Shown here: one piece after another, positions 1-8,433 of the stretch
Numbering within the stretch: the stretch's first letter is position 1
Layout: every line of letters starts with the position of its first letter
Assembly: GCF_021272345.1 (NCBI RefSeq)
Contig: NZ_JAJSDQ010000009.1
Span: 1-64,000, forward strand
Length of the DNA stretch: 64,000 nt
Direction of reading: 5' to 3'
DNA from: Ornithinimicrobium sediminis
GTDB taxonomy: Bacteria > Actinomycetota > Actinomycetes > Actinomycetales > Dermatophilaceae
The notes under the pieces: model-generated
The model's input: the letters and a program-made list of their open reading frames with translations, nothing else
What the model was told of the DNA's origin: nothing
The model's database searches: none
Made by a program: the position numbers and the translations under genes

Positions 1-43
1 GGCGCCAGGAGACGCCGGTGACCGCCACGGGTGCGGTGCTTCC

Positions 44-110
44 CGGACGGGCCGCCGCCCTGGACCCCTGGCGCCTTCATAGGCGCAGGGTCCGGGACGT
101 GCCCGTCCGG
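44..110 (-). terminator. Nested inverted repeat downstream of the CHRD-like gene
   Basis: An outer perfect 10-bp inverted repeat (CCGGACGGGC at 44-53 with its complement at 101-110) encloses an inner hairpin with arms GGACCC/GGGTCC (62-67, 88-93) and GCGCCT/AGGCGC (71-76, 81-86). It starts just past the stop codon of the minus-strand gene ending at 124, so it probably ends that transcript. There is no T-run, which is common for actinobacterial terminators. The rest of positions 1-123 shows no gene. Confidence 0.55.
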
Positions 111-123
111 TGGCACCACGGGG

Positions 124-879
124 TCAGGCCTGGGTGCTGCGGCGGCGCGAGTAGAGCACGACTCCGGCCGCGGCGGCGATGCTGCCTGCGCCGGCGAGCA
201 TCAGTGCGCTGTTCTCGATGCCGTTGCTGCCACCGAGCCCGCTGGGCACCCCGCCCTCACCAGCAGGGCTCAACGCCCCACACAGTGCCGGGTTGGTGGC
301 CTCAGCCGGCAGGGACTCGTCCAGGTCGCTGGCGCCGGCGCCGTCCATGTCGTACTCGCCGTTGTCGTTGACATCGATGCCGTGCACGACGATGACCGAC
401 TCGGTCAAGTCCTCGGCGGCGTCGAAGCCCTCGGGCACGGTGAAGGTGCGCTCGTACATCACCTCACCACCAGGAGCCGTGGGGAACCGGTCGACCGCCA
501 GGCCGCTGTCCGGGCTGACGTCGCCCTCGGTGGTCAGCGACGCGACGATGCCACCGTAGAACGGCGCGCCCTCGGAGGTGTTGACCAAGCCGTCACCGTC
601 CTCGTCGGCGTCGCCGCCCGGGCAGCTGCCTTCGCCTTCCTCCGGGTAGTGGATGTGCTGGGCGTGCGGCTGGTCGGCCAGCAGACCGGACGCGGTCACC
701 GTCACGGTCAGCTGGTCACCCTCGACAGTGACCTCAGCGGTGCCGCTGGCACCTGAGCTGTTGAGCGCGCCGAGCTGCGCGACGTAGGTCTCCGCGCCGT
801 CGTGGGCGTCGGCGAACGCCGCTGCGGGAAAGAGGAGAGGGAGGGCGAGGGCGGCGGCAACCGCGATCGGCTTGCGCAT
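124..879 (-). CDS. Secreted CHRD-like domain protein with C-terminal membrane anchor
   Basis: This encodes a 251-residue exported protein. The start is the ATG at 877-879, preceded by AAGGAG at good spacing; longer upstream readings lack a signal peptide at the N-terminus. Residues 1-23 form a signal peptide ending in an AFA-type site. The mature part begins with a region resembling the CHRD (chordin-like) fold, with the typical GTA and PHAQHIH stretches (histidines near the end of a beta strand), then an Asp-rich segment resembling a calcium-binding loop (DVNDNGEYDMDGAG). The C-terminus has a Gly/Ser linker, one hydrophobic helix and an RRR tail, so the protein is probably membrane-anchored with its body outside the cell. 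No LPXTG sortase motif is present. The function of bacterial CHRD proteins is poorly known. It diverges from the choice-of-anchor protein gene across a shared regulatory region. Confidence 0.75.
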   Translation of the reverse strand: MRKPIAVAAALALPLLFPAAAFADAHDGAETYVAQLGALNSSGASGTAEVTVEGDQLTVTVTASGLLADQPHAQHIHYPEEGEGSCPGGDADEDGDGLVNTSEGAPFYGGIVASLTTEGDVSPDSGLAVDRFPTAPGGEVMYERTFTVPEGFDAAEDLTESVIVVHGIDVNDNGEYDMDGAGASDLDESLPAEATNPALCGALSPAGEGGVPSGLGGSNGIENSALMLAGAGSIAAAAGVVLYSRRRSTQA

Positions 880-1208
880 ATGTGCTCCTTGGAAGTCCCG
901 GTAGGCGCACTTGCCACGCCGCTGCATCCGGTACTTCGATGACCATAAGTGAAAAATGTGATCTGCGCCGCATGTGCTGCCACCCCTGAGATGAACAGCG
1001 CTGTTCGTTCGGCGACACATCAAGCAAACGTCCACCGCTCCTCGGCACGAACCGCAACGGACATCCCACCTCCTGGTGCATACATCCAGGACCTGCTGGC
1101 CGTCTGACATCTGTGCACGTGAGAACAGGCAGAAGCCTGTTCTGCGACAAAGTGACCCAGGCCATATTTGTCGCATCCACGCTCGGGGATCACGGGAAGC
1201 AGAGAACC
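880..1208. promoter_or_regulatory. Divergent intergenic region with three inverted repeats
   Basis: This 329-base gene-free stretch separates two divergent surface-protein genes. It holds a perfect 14-bp palindrome GAACAGCGCTGTTC (994-1007), a 9-bp inverted repeat AGAACAGGC/GCCTGTTCT with a 4-nt centre (1122-1143), and a 9-bp inverted repeat TGCGACAAA/TTTGTCGCA (1143-1151 and 1167-1175). The first two share the half-site GAACAG/CTGTTC, which suggests operator sites for one regulator. The spacing between GAAC and GTTC in the first is 6 nt rather than the 4 nt of an actinobacterial LexA box. No clear -35/-10 pair was identified. Confidence 0.5.
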
Positions 1209-2392
1209 ATGAAGCGCACACGTATGACGGCTGCCCTTGCGGCCGGCGCCGAGTGTCCCTCACAGGGCTGGCGACCTCGGCGATCGCCATCTCGAGCACC
1301 ATCGACCTGACCACTTTGAGTCCGACCCAGGTGGCCGAGAGCCTGGTCGGACCTGGGGTCACGGTGTCCGGCATGACCTACATCGGCAACGCCGGAGCGG
1401 CAGGCACCTTCGCGGGGGGTCTTCCGTCAGCCGGCTTCGACACAGGCGTCGTGATGAGCAGCGGCGCCATCTCCAACACGGTCGGCTCCAACAACGTCAG
1501 CGAGTCCACTACGACCATCTTTGGCGCGCCGGGCGACAGCGATCTCGACGTGCTCATCCCGCAGACCACCAACGACGCGGCAGTCCTGGAGTTCGACTTC
1601 ACCGCCGACGCCGACACGGTCTTCTTCCAGTACGTCTTCGGCTCCGACGAGTACCTCGAGTACGTCAACAGCACCTACAACGACGTCTTCGCGTTCTTCG
1701 TCAACGGCGTCAACTGTGCCACCGTGCCCGACCCGGCTGACCCGACCCTCACCGCCCCGGTGGCGGTCAACACCATCAACCCCGGTGCCAACGCTGTCCT
1801 CTACCGGGACAACCCGGTGGCCTCCCCGTCGGTGCTCTCCACCGAGCTCGACGGGCTCACGGTGCCGCTGACGTGCATGGCAGCTGTCAACCCCGCCCCG
1901 GCGACGAACACGATGAAGCTGGCCATCGCGGACGCCTCGGACTCCAGCCTGGACAGCGCGGTGTTCCTCGCCGAAGGGTCGCTGTCCACCACGCCACCGG
2001 AGGGCACCGGCAAGGTCACCGGCGGCGGACGTCTCGACGTCGACGGCGGCTCGGTGACACTGGGCACCGTCGCGATCCAGGACGAGCAGGGGCTGCGCGG
2101 CAACCTGCAGGTCAACGACCACCGCGACGGCAACAGGTTCCACGGCTACTCGGTGGACTCCCTCGTGGTCACCGACACCACGGCGACGTGGTCCGGCTCC
2201 AGCAAGCTCAACGGTCAGGACGGCTACACCTTCGAGGCCACTGTCGTGGACAACCGCAACGGCAACGCGGCCAAGAAGGGCGACCCCGACACGGTCGCGA
2301 TCACCGTCTACGACGGTGAGGGTGCCGAGGTCTGGTCGCTGTCGGCCACCGACCTGACCCGGGGCAACATCACGGTCCACACCGAGGAGTAG
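1209..2392 (+). CDS. Choice-of-anchor L domain surface protein, apparent frameshift in signal peptide
   Basis: The long downstream frame (from about 1253 to 2392) encodes a choice-of-anchor L domain (nt about 1320-1990; hallmark stretches include NDAAVLEFDF, QYVFGSDEY and NDVFAFFVNG, plus KLAIADASDSSLDSAVF). A post-COAP-type beta domain follows (nt about 2005-2390; GTGKVTGGGRL, NDHRDGNRFHG, KLNGQDGYTF). Such proteins are secreted surface or adhesin-like proteins of unknown ligand. The only good signal-peptide start, ATG 1209 (MKRTRMTAALAAGA), is in a different frame; adding one base near 1250 joins it to SLTGLATSAIA and restores a normal export signal. The alternative GTG at 1253 would leave no proper signal peptide. 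The gene is therefore either broken, affected by a sequence error, or phase-variable. A strong terminator follows. Confidence 0.7.
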
Positions 2393-2412
2393 TCCCCTCG
2401 CGTCGACCGCGC

Positions 2413-2449
2413 GCAGCACCCCCGCCGGGCAGTTCGGCGGGGGTGCTGC
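2413..2449 (+). terminator. Strong hairpin terminator after choice-of-anchor gene
   Basis: A perfect 15-bp stem (GCAGCACCCCCGCCG, 2413-2427, with its complement at 2435-2449) surrounds a 7-nt loop, 20 bases after the stop codon. It is followed by a TGTGTGT-like tract rather than a pure T-run. Confidence 0.75.
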
Positions 2450-2560
2450 TGTGTGTCACTCAGCGCTGCGACAGACACGACGGCCGCCTGGCGCAGCGGC
2501 GCCGGTAGCGGGACAGTGGTGTCAGCGGAGCCGACGGGGGCCGACTCGGGAAGGAGCACC

Positions 2561-3427
2561 ATGATCCTCGTCGTCGGAGCGACCGGCATGCTGGGGGGCC
2601 GGATCACCCAGGGCCTGCTGAGCCGTGGGGAGGAGGTGCGCGTCCTGGTCCGCAGCGAGGCCGCCGCGCAGCAGCTGGCCGCTGCGGGTGCCAGACCTGT
2701 CATCGGGGACCTGAAGGACGCCGAGTCACTGGCGGCCGCCTGCGCAGGGGCCGACACCGTCGTCACCACCGCCAACTCGGCCATGCGCACCGAGCCGGAC
2801 ACGGTCGACTCGGTGGACCGGCAGGGCAACGCGCACCTGGTCGCGGCGGCCGAGCAGGCCGGCGTGGACCGGTTCGTCTACGTCTCGGCCCTGGGCGCCG
2901 CCCCCGGCCACCCGGTGCCGCTGCTGAGCGCCAAGGGCGAGACGGAGCAGCGGCTGCGCGCCAGCACGATGACCTGGACGGTGCTGCAGCCCAACGCCTT
3001 CATGGACGTCTACGTCCCGATGGTCTTCGCCGCTCCTGCCCTCGCGGGGACGCCGGTCACGATCGTCGGCGAGGGCCGCCAGCAGCACTCGCTGGTGGCA
3101 CTGAGCGACGTGGCGGCCTATGCGCTGGCCGCCTACGACCACCCGGCAGCCGAGGACGCGACGCTGGTCATCGGCGGCCCCGAACCCGTCACCTGGCGCG
3201 ACGTCGTGGCAGCCCTGGAGTCCGAGCTCGGCCGCGACATCGAGCTGCGCACCGTCTCCCCGGGTGAACCTGTGCCGGGCCTGCCGGAGAACGTGGCCCA
3301 GCTGCTCGCCACGTTCGACACCTTCGACTCCCCCGTCGACATGTCAGAGATGTCGCACACCTACGGGGTGCAGCCCACACGGCTGCAGGACTTCGTCGCC
3401 GCGCTGGCCGCCTCCACCCGCACCTGA
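2561..3427 (+). CDS. NmrA-like / atypical SDR NAD(P)-binding oxidoreductase
   Basis: This 288-residue protein has an N-terminal Rossmann fold with the dinucleotide motif GATGMLGG at residues 6-13. It follows the NmrA/atypical short-chain dehydrogenase pattern, including VDRFVYVSALGA and TVLQPNAFMDVY; the usual SDR catalytic YxxxK is not evident, as in many NmrA-type sensors and quinone/NADPH reductases. The ATG at 2561 was chosen because it directly starts the Rossmann fold and has AAGGAG nearby; the upstream extension is not domain-like. It probably acts in the cytoplasm as an NAD(P)H-dependent reductase or redox sensor; the substrate cannot be read from sequence. It is monocistronic or weakly linked to the regulator gene 64 bases downstream. 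Confidence 0.8.
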   Translation: MILVVGATGMLGGRITQGLLSRGEEVRVLVRSEAAAQQLAAAGARPVIGDLKDAESLAAACAGADTVVTTANSAMRTEPDTVDSVDRQGNAHLVAAAEQAGVDRFVYVSALGAAPGHPVPLLSAKGETEQRLRASTMTWTVLQPNAFMDVYVPMVFAAPALAGTPVTIVGEGRQQHSLVALSDVAAYALAAYDHPAAEDATLVIGGPEPVTWRDVVAALESELGRDIELRTVSPGEPVPGLPENVAQLLATFDTFDSPVDMSEMSHTYGVQPTRLQDFVAALAASTRT

Positions 3428-3480
3428 CAGCCGTGGTCACGCCGCCGTCGTGAGCCGGTCGGGTGCCCGGACCGCCGCTA

Positions 3481-3486
3481 TAGAGT
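3481..3486 (+). promoter_or_regulatory. Candidate -10 box immediately before the LAL regulator start
   Basis: TAGAGT lies 5 nt before ATG 3492 and is overlapped by TATAGA at 3479-3484. This spacing would give a leaderless or nearly leaderless transcript, an arrangement common in actinobacteria and repeated elsewhere in this window. Confidence 0.4.
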
Positions 3487-3491
3487 GAAGG

Positions 3492-6245
3492 ATGCTGATC
3501 GGGCGCGACACCGAGCGGCGGGCCGTCGACTCCCTCGTGGCCGGCGCGCGGCTGGGGCGCAGCGGCGTCCTGGTCCTCACCGGTGAGGCGGGCATCGGCA
3601 AGACCGTCCTGCTGGGGTATGCCGCCGCGGCCGCCGAGGGGATGCAGGTCTACCGGCTGGTCGGGACCGAGCTGGAGCAGGACCTCGGGTTCGGTGGTCT
3701 CTCCCAGCTGGTGGGCGCCTCCACGCAGGACCTGGGGGGCCTGCCCGAGCCGCAGGCCCGAGCCCTCGCGGTGGCGCTGGACCTGCGCCCCGGCCCCTCC
3801 CCGGACCGGTTCGCCGTCGGGGCCGCCACCCTGGGGCTGCTCACGAGGCGCGCGGAGGAGGGCCCGGTGGCCGTGCTCGTCGACGACGCCCATCTGCTGG
3901 ACCACCTCAGCGCGGCCGCCCTCGCCTTCGCCGCTCGCCGGCTGGTGGCCGACCCGATCCTGGTCGTGGCCGCCGTGCGCAGCGGTGAGCCCAGCCCGCT
4001 GCTGCAGGCAGGCCTGCCGGTGCTGGAGCTCAGGGGTCTCGACGTGCCCGCGGCCACGCAGCTGCTGGCGGCCGGCGACCCACCGGGTGCCGCCTCCGCA
4101 GGGTTCGTCACCGACGTGCCGGGTCTCGTGCGCGCCACGGGCGGCAACCCGCTGGCCCTGCTCGAGCTGCGGGCCCACCCGGAGCGGCTGGCGGCGGCCG
4201 GGCCCGACGGGCCGCTGCCCGTGACGGCTGCCGTGACCAGGGCGTTCCAGGCCAGGACCGAGCGGCTCAGCGCCGCCGCCAGGACCGCGCTCCTGGTCGC
4301 TGCAGCCGGGGGCACCGACCGCCGGTTGGTCACCCGCGCCTGCCGCTCGCTCGGCGTCGACCCCGTGCACCTGGTCGAGGCTGCCGACGTGGGCCTGGTG
4401 TCGACGCAGGGCGCCACCGTCACCTTCCGCCACCCACTGGTCCGCGCTGCCGTCTACCACGCCGCGCGGCCGGCCGACCGTCGCGCCGCCCATGCGGCAC
4501 TGGCTGCGGCGACGTCCGAGGCCGACCCCGACCACCGTGCCTGGCACCTGGCGGCGGCGGTCCCGGACACCGACGCTGTGGCGGCGGACGCGCTCGAGGA
4601 GGTGGCCGACCGGGCACGGTCGCGAGCGGCATACGACGTGGTGGCCAGTGCGCTGAGCAGGGCAGGCTGGCTCTCGCCCGAGGAGCAGGACCGTTCGCGC
4701 CGCCTGGTCAGCGCTGCGGAGGCGGCCTGGGTCGCGGGGCAGGCCGACCGCGCGCGAGCGATGCTCGACGAGGTGGACGCCGACGCCACACCCGACCTGC
4801 TGGCTCGTGCCGGCCGGCTGCGCGGCACCCTCGCGGCGCTCACCGGGTCGCTCCCGGAGGCGATCGAGGTGCTCAGCAGCACGGCCGAGCAGGTGCGGGA
4901 CACCCGCCCCGAGCTGGCTGTCGAGCTGTGGGCGGACGGCGTGAAGGCCGGCTTCTTCCAGGCCGACACGGCCTTCCTGCGCCGGGCCGTGACGGCGCTG
5001 GACGCGCTGCTGCCGCTGGTGCGCTCCTCCCGGATCGCCGTCGTCGGTGAGCTCGCCTCCGGCATGGCCCGCACGCTCACCGGCCAGGCCGGCAGCGAGC
5101 AGATCCGCCGGGCGGTCGACCAGCTGGCCGAGAGCGACCTGCTGCGGTCGGACCCGCTGCGCGCCGACTGGCTGGTCCTCGGGCCGCTCTACCTGCGTGA
5201 GGAGGGCAGGTACCGCGCCCTGGTGCACGAGGCCCTGGAGGACACCCGCACCGGGGCTGCGCTGGGGGCCCTGGGGCACCTGCTGTTCCACGTCGCGCTG
5301 GACGACGCCGCCGGGGACCGCTGGTCCAGCGCGGAGTCGGAGTACCACGAAAGCATCGGGCTCGCCCGTGAGTCCGGGCAGAGCACCGACGTCGCCCTGG
5401 CGCTGGCCGGACTGGCCTGGCTGGAGGCGCGGATGGGCCGGGAGGACGGCTGTCGCGCGCACGCGGCGGAGGCACTCGCGCTGGGCGACGAGCACGGCAT
5501 CGTCATCGCACGCGTCTGGGCGCTGCTGGCCCTCGGCGAGCTCGAGCTGGGCGGCGGACGGGCGGACCCGGCACTCGAGCACCTCGGGCAGGTGCGGCGC
5601 GAGCTCTCCTTCAGCGGGCTGCAGGACATGGACCTGCACCCCGGGGTCGACCTGGTCGAGGCGCTGGTGCGGGTGGGGCAGCGGGAGGAGGCGCGCGTGC
5701 TCGCCGTCGACTACCACCGGCTCAGCGCGGTCAAGGGGCAGCCGTGGGCGCTGGCCCGGGCGGAGCGGGCCCTGGGCATGACGGCCGCGCCGGACGAGGC
5801 CGACACGCACTTCGCCGCTGCGGCCCGGCTGCACGCCGAGACCCCGGACGTCTTCGAGACCGCCCGGACCGCGCTGCTGCACGGGGCGTCGCTGCGCCGG
5901 CGACGTCGGCGGCGGGAGGCCCGCACGCACCTGCGGGAGGCACTGGCGGCGTTCGAGCAGCTGGGTGCCGCGCAGCGAGCCGAGCAGGCCGTGCAGGAGC
6001 TGGCGGCCACCGGGGAGACGGTGCAGCGGCGCGGCGCCGGCGTGCTCACCACCCTGACACCCCAGGAGCGCCAGATCGCCGAGCTGCTGGCGCAGGGCCG
6101 CACCACCCGCCAGGCCGCGGCCGCGCTCTTCCTCAGCCCGAAGACGGTGGAGTACCACCTGCGTCACGTCTACGACAAGCTCGGGGTCAACAGCCGGGAC
6201 GACCTCGCCGTGGTTGTCACCCAGCGGTCCGGCGCACTGACCTGA
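3492..6245 (+). CDS. Large ATP-binding LuxR family (LAL) transcriptional regulator
   Basis: This is a 917-residue regulator with the LAL/MalT-like layout. An AAA/NTPase domain is at the N-terminus (Walker A GEAGIGKT at residues 31-38, Walker B-like VAVLVDDAHLLD with Asp131-132). A long helical TPR-like middle follows (about 300-820), then a C-terminal LuxR helix-turn-helix (about 854-905, with LTPQERQIAELLAQG and SPKTVEYHLRHVYDKLGV). LAL regulators usually activate secondary-metabolite or sugar pathways in response to a small ligand and ATP. It runs convergently toward the methyltransferase/glycosyltransferase operon, with only 32 bases between the stop codons, so that operon is a plausible target; this is inferred from position. 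Confidence 0.9.
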   Translation: MLIGRDTERRAVDSLVAGARLGRSGVLVLTGEAGIGKTVLLGYAAAAAEGMQVYRLVGTELEQDLGFGGLSQLVGASTQDLGGLPEPQARALAVALDLRPGPSPDRFAVGAATLGLLTRRAEEGPVAVLVDDAHLLDHLSAAALAFAARRLVADPILVVAAVRSGEPSPLLQAGLPVLELRGLDVPAATQLLAAGDPPGAASAGFVTDVPGLVRATGGNPLALLELRAHPERLAAAGPDGPLPVTAAVTRAFQARTERLSAAARTALLVAAAGGTDRRLVTRACRSLGVDPVHLVEAADVGLVSTQGATVTFRHPLVRAAVYHAARPADRRAAHAALAAATSEADPDHRAWHLAAAVPDTDAVAADALEEVADRARSRAAYDVVASALSRAGWLSPEEQDRSRRLVSAAEAAWVAGQADRARAMLDEVDADATPDLLARAGRLRGTLAALTGSLPEAIEVLSSTAEQVRDTRPELAVELWADGVKAGFFQADTAFLRRAVTALDALLPLVRSSRIAVVGELASGMARTLTGQAGSEQIRRAVDQLAESDLLRSDPLRADWLVLGPLYLREEGRYRALVHEALEDTRTGAALGALGHLLFHVALDDAAGDRWSSAESEYHESIGLARESGQSTDVALALAGLAWLEARMGREDGCRAHAAEALALGDEHGIVIARVWALLALGELELGGGRADPALEHLGQVRRELSFSGLQDMDLHPGVDLVEALVRVGQREEARVLAVDYHRLSAVKGQPWALARAERALGMTAAPDEADTHFAAAARLHAETPDVFETARTALLHGASLRRRRRRREARTHLREALAAFEQLGAAQRAEQAVQELAATGETVQRRGAGVLTTLTPQERQIAELLAQGRTTRQAAAALFLSPKTVEYHLRHVYDKLGVNSRDDLAVVVTQRSGALT

Positions 6246-6277
6246 CAGTCGCACCGCGTCCGGGGTGCCGTACGCCG

Positions 6278-8428
6278 TCAGACCAGCTCTGCGAGCAGCT
6301 GCGCCGCACGCGCCGCGCCGTCCGTCTCGACCGCGCGGTAGTCGACCTCGCGCCCCACCTCGGCCACGATGGCAGCGGCCAGCACGTCGGGGTCCACCGC
6401 CTCCTCGTAGGGCAGGTGCCTACCGGCGCCGTAGCGGTCCAGACGGTGCCGGACGTGGTAGCTCTGCTCGAAGTGGTTGCGCAGCGGCACGTAGAGGAAC
6501 GGCCGCCGGCCGGCGGTCAGCTCCATGCAGGTGGTCAAACCGCCCTGGACGACCGCGAGGTCGGCGGCCACCAGGTGCCGGTGCAGGTCGGGCAGGTAGC
6601 CGCACACCGTGGCCCCCCGGCGGCGCGGCAGCGAGCCCGGGTCGATCCGCGGCCCGGTCACCACGACGAAGCGCAGGTCGGGCGCCTGCCGCCGGGCGAG
6701 CGGCACGGCGTCCATCACCCGGTCCAGCAGTGCCCTGCCCACTCCGGTGCCGCCGACGGTGACCACGCAGGTGCGCCGGTCCGACGGCATACCGAGCTCG
6801 GCGCGCAGCTGGCCCCGCTCCGGGAGCGCGGCGACGTCGAACCCGCTGACGTAGCCCGCGTAGGTGAAGTTGTCGGCCATCCAGTCACGGATGTCGGGCA
6901 GCCCGGGCCCGAAGGAGGCCGGGACCACGTCCTCGGGCGAGCCGACGAAGACCGAGCGGTCGCGCACCCTGGCGAACCGGGCCCGCTGCTCGATCATCTC
7001 GGCGTTGTAGTCGGCCGTCAGCGCCGCCTCCTCCGGCCCCCCGGAGGGCATCGGGAGCCAGCCGACGAAGTCGGTCATCCAGGCGAAGGCGAACCGCTTG
7101 AGCTCGGGGTTCTCGTGCAGCAGGTGGTCGACGTCCCAGGCCTCATCGGCGACGACCAGGTCGTAGGCGTCCTGCTCGACGACGTCACGGAAGACCATGA
7201 AGTTGTTGACCAGGATCGAGTCCATCCGGCGGATCGCCTGGAAGGCGTTGAGGTCGTGCTCCCCGCACTCGTGCTCGAAGATCCGTGACTCGCTGGCCAG
7301 CCAGGCCGAGGCGGGGTGCACCCGCTCGCCGTGGGCCTGCAGCACCTCGGTGACCGGGTGCTGGGCCAGCCAGTCGACCTGGATGTCGGGCTCGAGCCGG
7401 CGCAGCGCGTCCACGATCGCCAGGTCGCGGGTGGCGTGCCCCAGCCCGATGGGTGAGGAGAGGTAGAGCACCCGCCGCGGGCGGGTGCCGGCGCGGGTCC
7501 AGCTCACCGGCTCCGGCTCCGGCGGAGCGGGGTGCAGGGTGCGCACGAAGTCGTGGACCAGGGTGTTGACCCGCACCGGGTCGCGCAGCAGGAGCCCGTG
7601 GCCACCGCCGTCGACCAGGACGAGGCCGGCGCCGGTGAGCTCGGCCAGCCGCCGGCCGACGGCGTCGGTGCGCACCCGGTCGTCGGTCCCGTGCACGACC
7701 AGCACCGGGCAGGTGACCTGGCGGCAGGCGTCCTCGAACGGCTCGCACCGCACCCCGTCGCAGCCGAGCCGGCCCGCTGTGGCGTCGGCCAGGGTCTGCG
7801 GGTCGGTCTCGGCCGACCACCCCATCCCGTCCTCACGCTGCTTGGTCGAGTGGGGCTCGGAGAACATCTGGTCGAAGAAGAAGCGCCGGAACGCGGCGAA
7901 GTCTCCCTCCAGCCAGTAGTGCCGGTTGTACCGCGCCCAGCCCTCGGTGGTGTCCAGCCGCTCCTCGAAGCCGTAGCGCTCCCGTCCCGGCTGCGCCACC
8001 TGCACCCCGCAGGAGGGCGAGATGGCCACGATGCCGGTCACCCGCTCCGGGTGGGCGGCCGCGGCGAGGACCGACCACACCGTCCCGCAGGACAGCGCGA
8101 CGAGCACGGCCTGCTCGGTCCCGGTGGCGTCCAGCACGGCGACGGCGTCCTCGGCGCAGACGTCGTTGGCGTAGGAGGCTGCGCCGGCCGGGCGGTCCGA
8201 GTCGCCGGTGCCGCGACCGTCATACGTCAGCACGCGGAAGTGCCGGGCGAGGTAGCCGACCTGGCACTTCCAGATGCGGGAGTCCACGATCTGCCAGGTC
8301 GGCATCAGGAGCAGGGTGGTCGGGCCCTCGCCGTAGGACTTCCACGCCAGGCGGACACCGTCGCGCTCGGTGACGCCGACGGCGTCCGGCTCCTTGGCCG
8401 TGAGCGCCTTGGGCCTGCTCCCGGTCAT
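6278..8428 (-). CDS. Alpha/beta hydrolase fused to MGT-type glycosyltransferase
   Basis: This 716-residue two-domain protein starts 5 bases after the methyltransferase stop (ATG at 8426-8428). Residues 1-300 form an alpha/beta hydrolase: nucleophile elbow ALSCGT with Ser113 (Ala where Gly is usual), acid in HGTDDRV (about Asp249-250) and His277 in DGGGHG. Residues about 318-716 form a GT-B glycosyltransferase of the UDP-glycosyltransferase/MGT type: N-terminal GLGHATR (328-334) and a C-terminal donor-site region VVQGGLTTCMELTAG (627-640) followed by PFLYVPLRNHFEQ. The fusion suggests hydrolysis or transacylation coupled with glycosylation of the same small molecule, perhaps one methylated by its neighbour. 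It is probably cytoplasmic. Both folds are clear, but substrates are unknown. Confidence 0.85.
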   Translation of the reverse strand: MTGSRPKALTAKEPDAVGVTERDGVRLAWKSYGEGPTTLLLMPTWQIVDSRIWKCQVGYLARHFRVLTYDGRGTGDSDRPAGAASYANDVCAEDAVAVLDATGTEQAVLVALSCGTVWSVLAAAAHPERVTGIVAISPSCGVQVAQPGRERYGFEERLDTTEGWARYNRHYWLEGDFAAFRRFFFDQMFSEPHSTKQREDGMGWSAETDPQTLADATAGRLGCDGVRCEPFEDACRQVTCPVLVVHGTDDRVRTDAVGRRLAELTGAGLVLVDGGGHGLLLRDPVRVNTLVHDFVRTLHPAPPEPEPVSWTRAGTRPRRVLYLSSPIGLGHATRDLAIVDALRRLEPDIQVDWLAQHPVTEVLQAHGERVHPASAWLASESRIFEHECGEHDLNAFQAIRRMDSILVNNFMVFRDVVEQDAYDLVVADEAWDVDHLLHENPELKRFAFAWMTDFVGWLPMPSGGPEEAALTADYNAEMIEQRARFARVRDRSVFVGSPEDVVPASFGPGLPDIRDWMADNFTYAGYVSGFDVAALPERGQLRAELGMPSDRRTCVVTVGGTGVGRALLDRVMDAVPLARRQAPDLRFVVVTGPRIDPGSLPRRRGATVCGYLPDLHRHLVAADLAVVQGGLTTCMELTAGRRPFLYVPLRNHFEQSYHVRHRLDRYGAGRHLPYEEAVDPDVLAAAIVAEVGREVDYRAVETDGAARAAQLLAELV

Positions 8429-8433
8429 CCGGC

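Noticed and set aside
124-240. Sortase anchor on the CHRD-like protein
   Set aside because: There is a C-terminal helix and Arg tail but no LPXTG or related motif before it.
994-1007. LexA/SOS box
   Set aside because: GAAC and GTTC are separated by 6 nt, not the 4 nt of actinobacterial SOS boxes, and the flanking genes are surface proteins.
3189-6254. About 1000-codon minus-strand frame antisense to the LAL regulator
   Set aside because: No domain-like sequence; the plus strand carries Walker and LuxR motifs.
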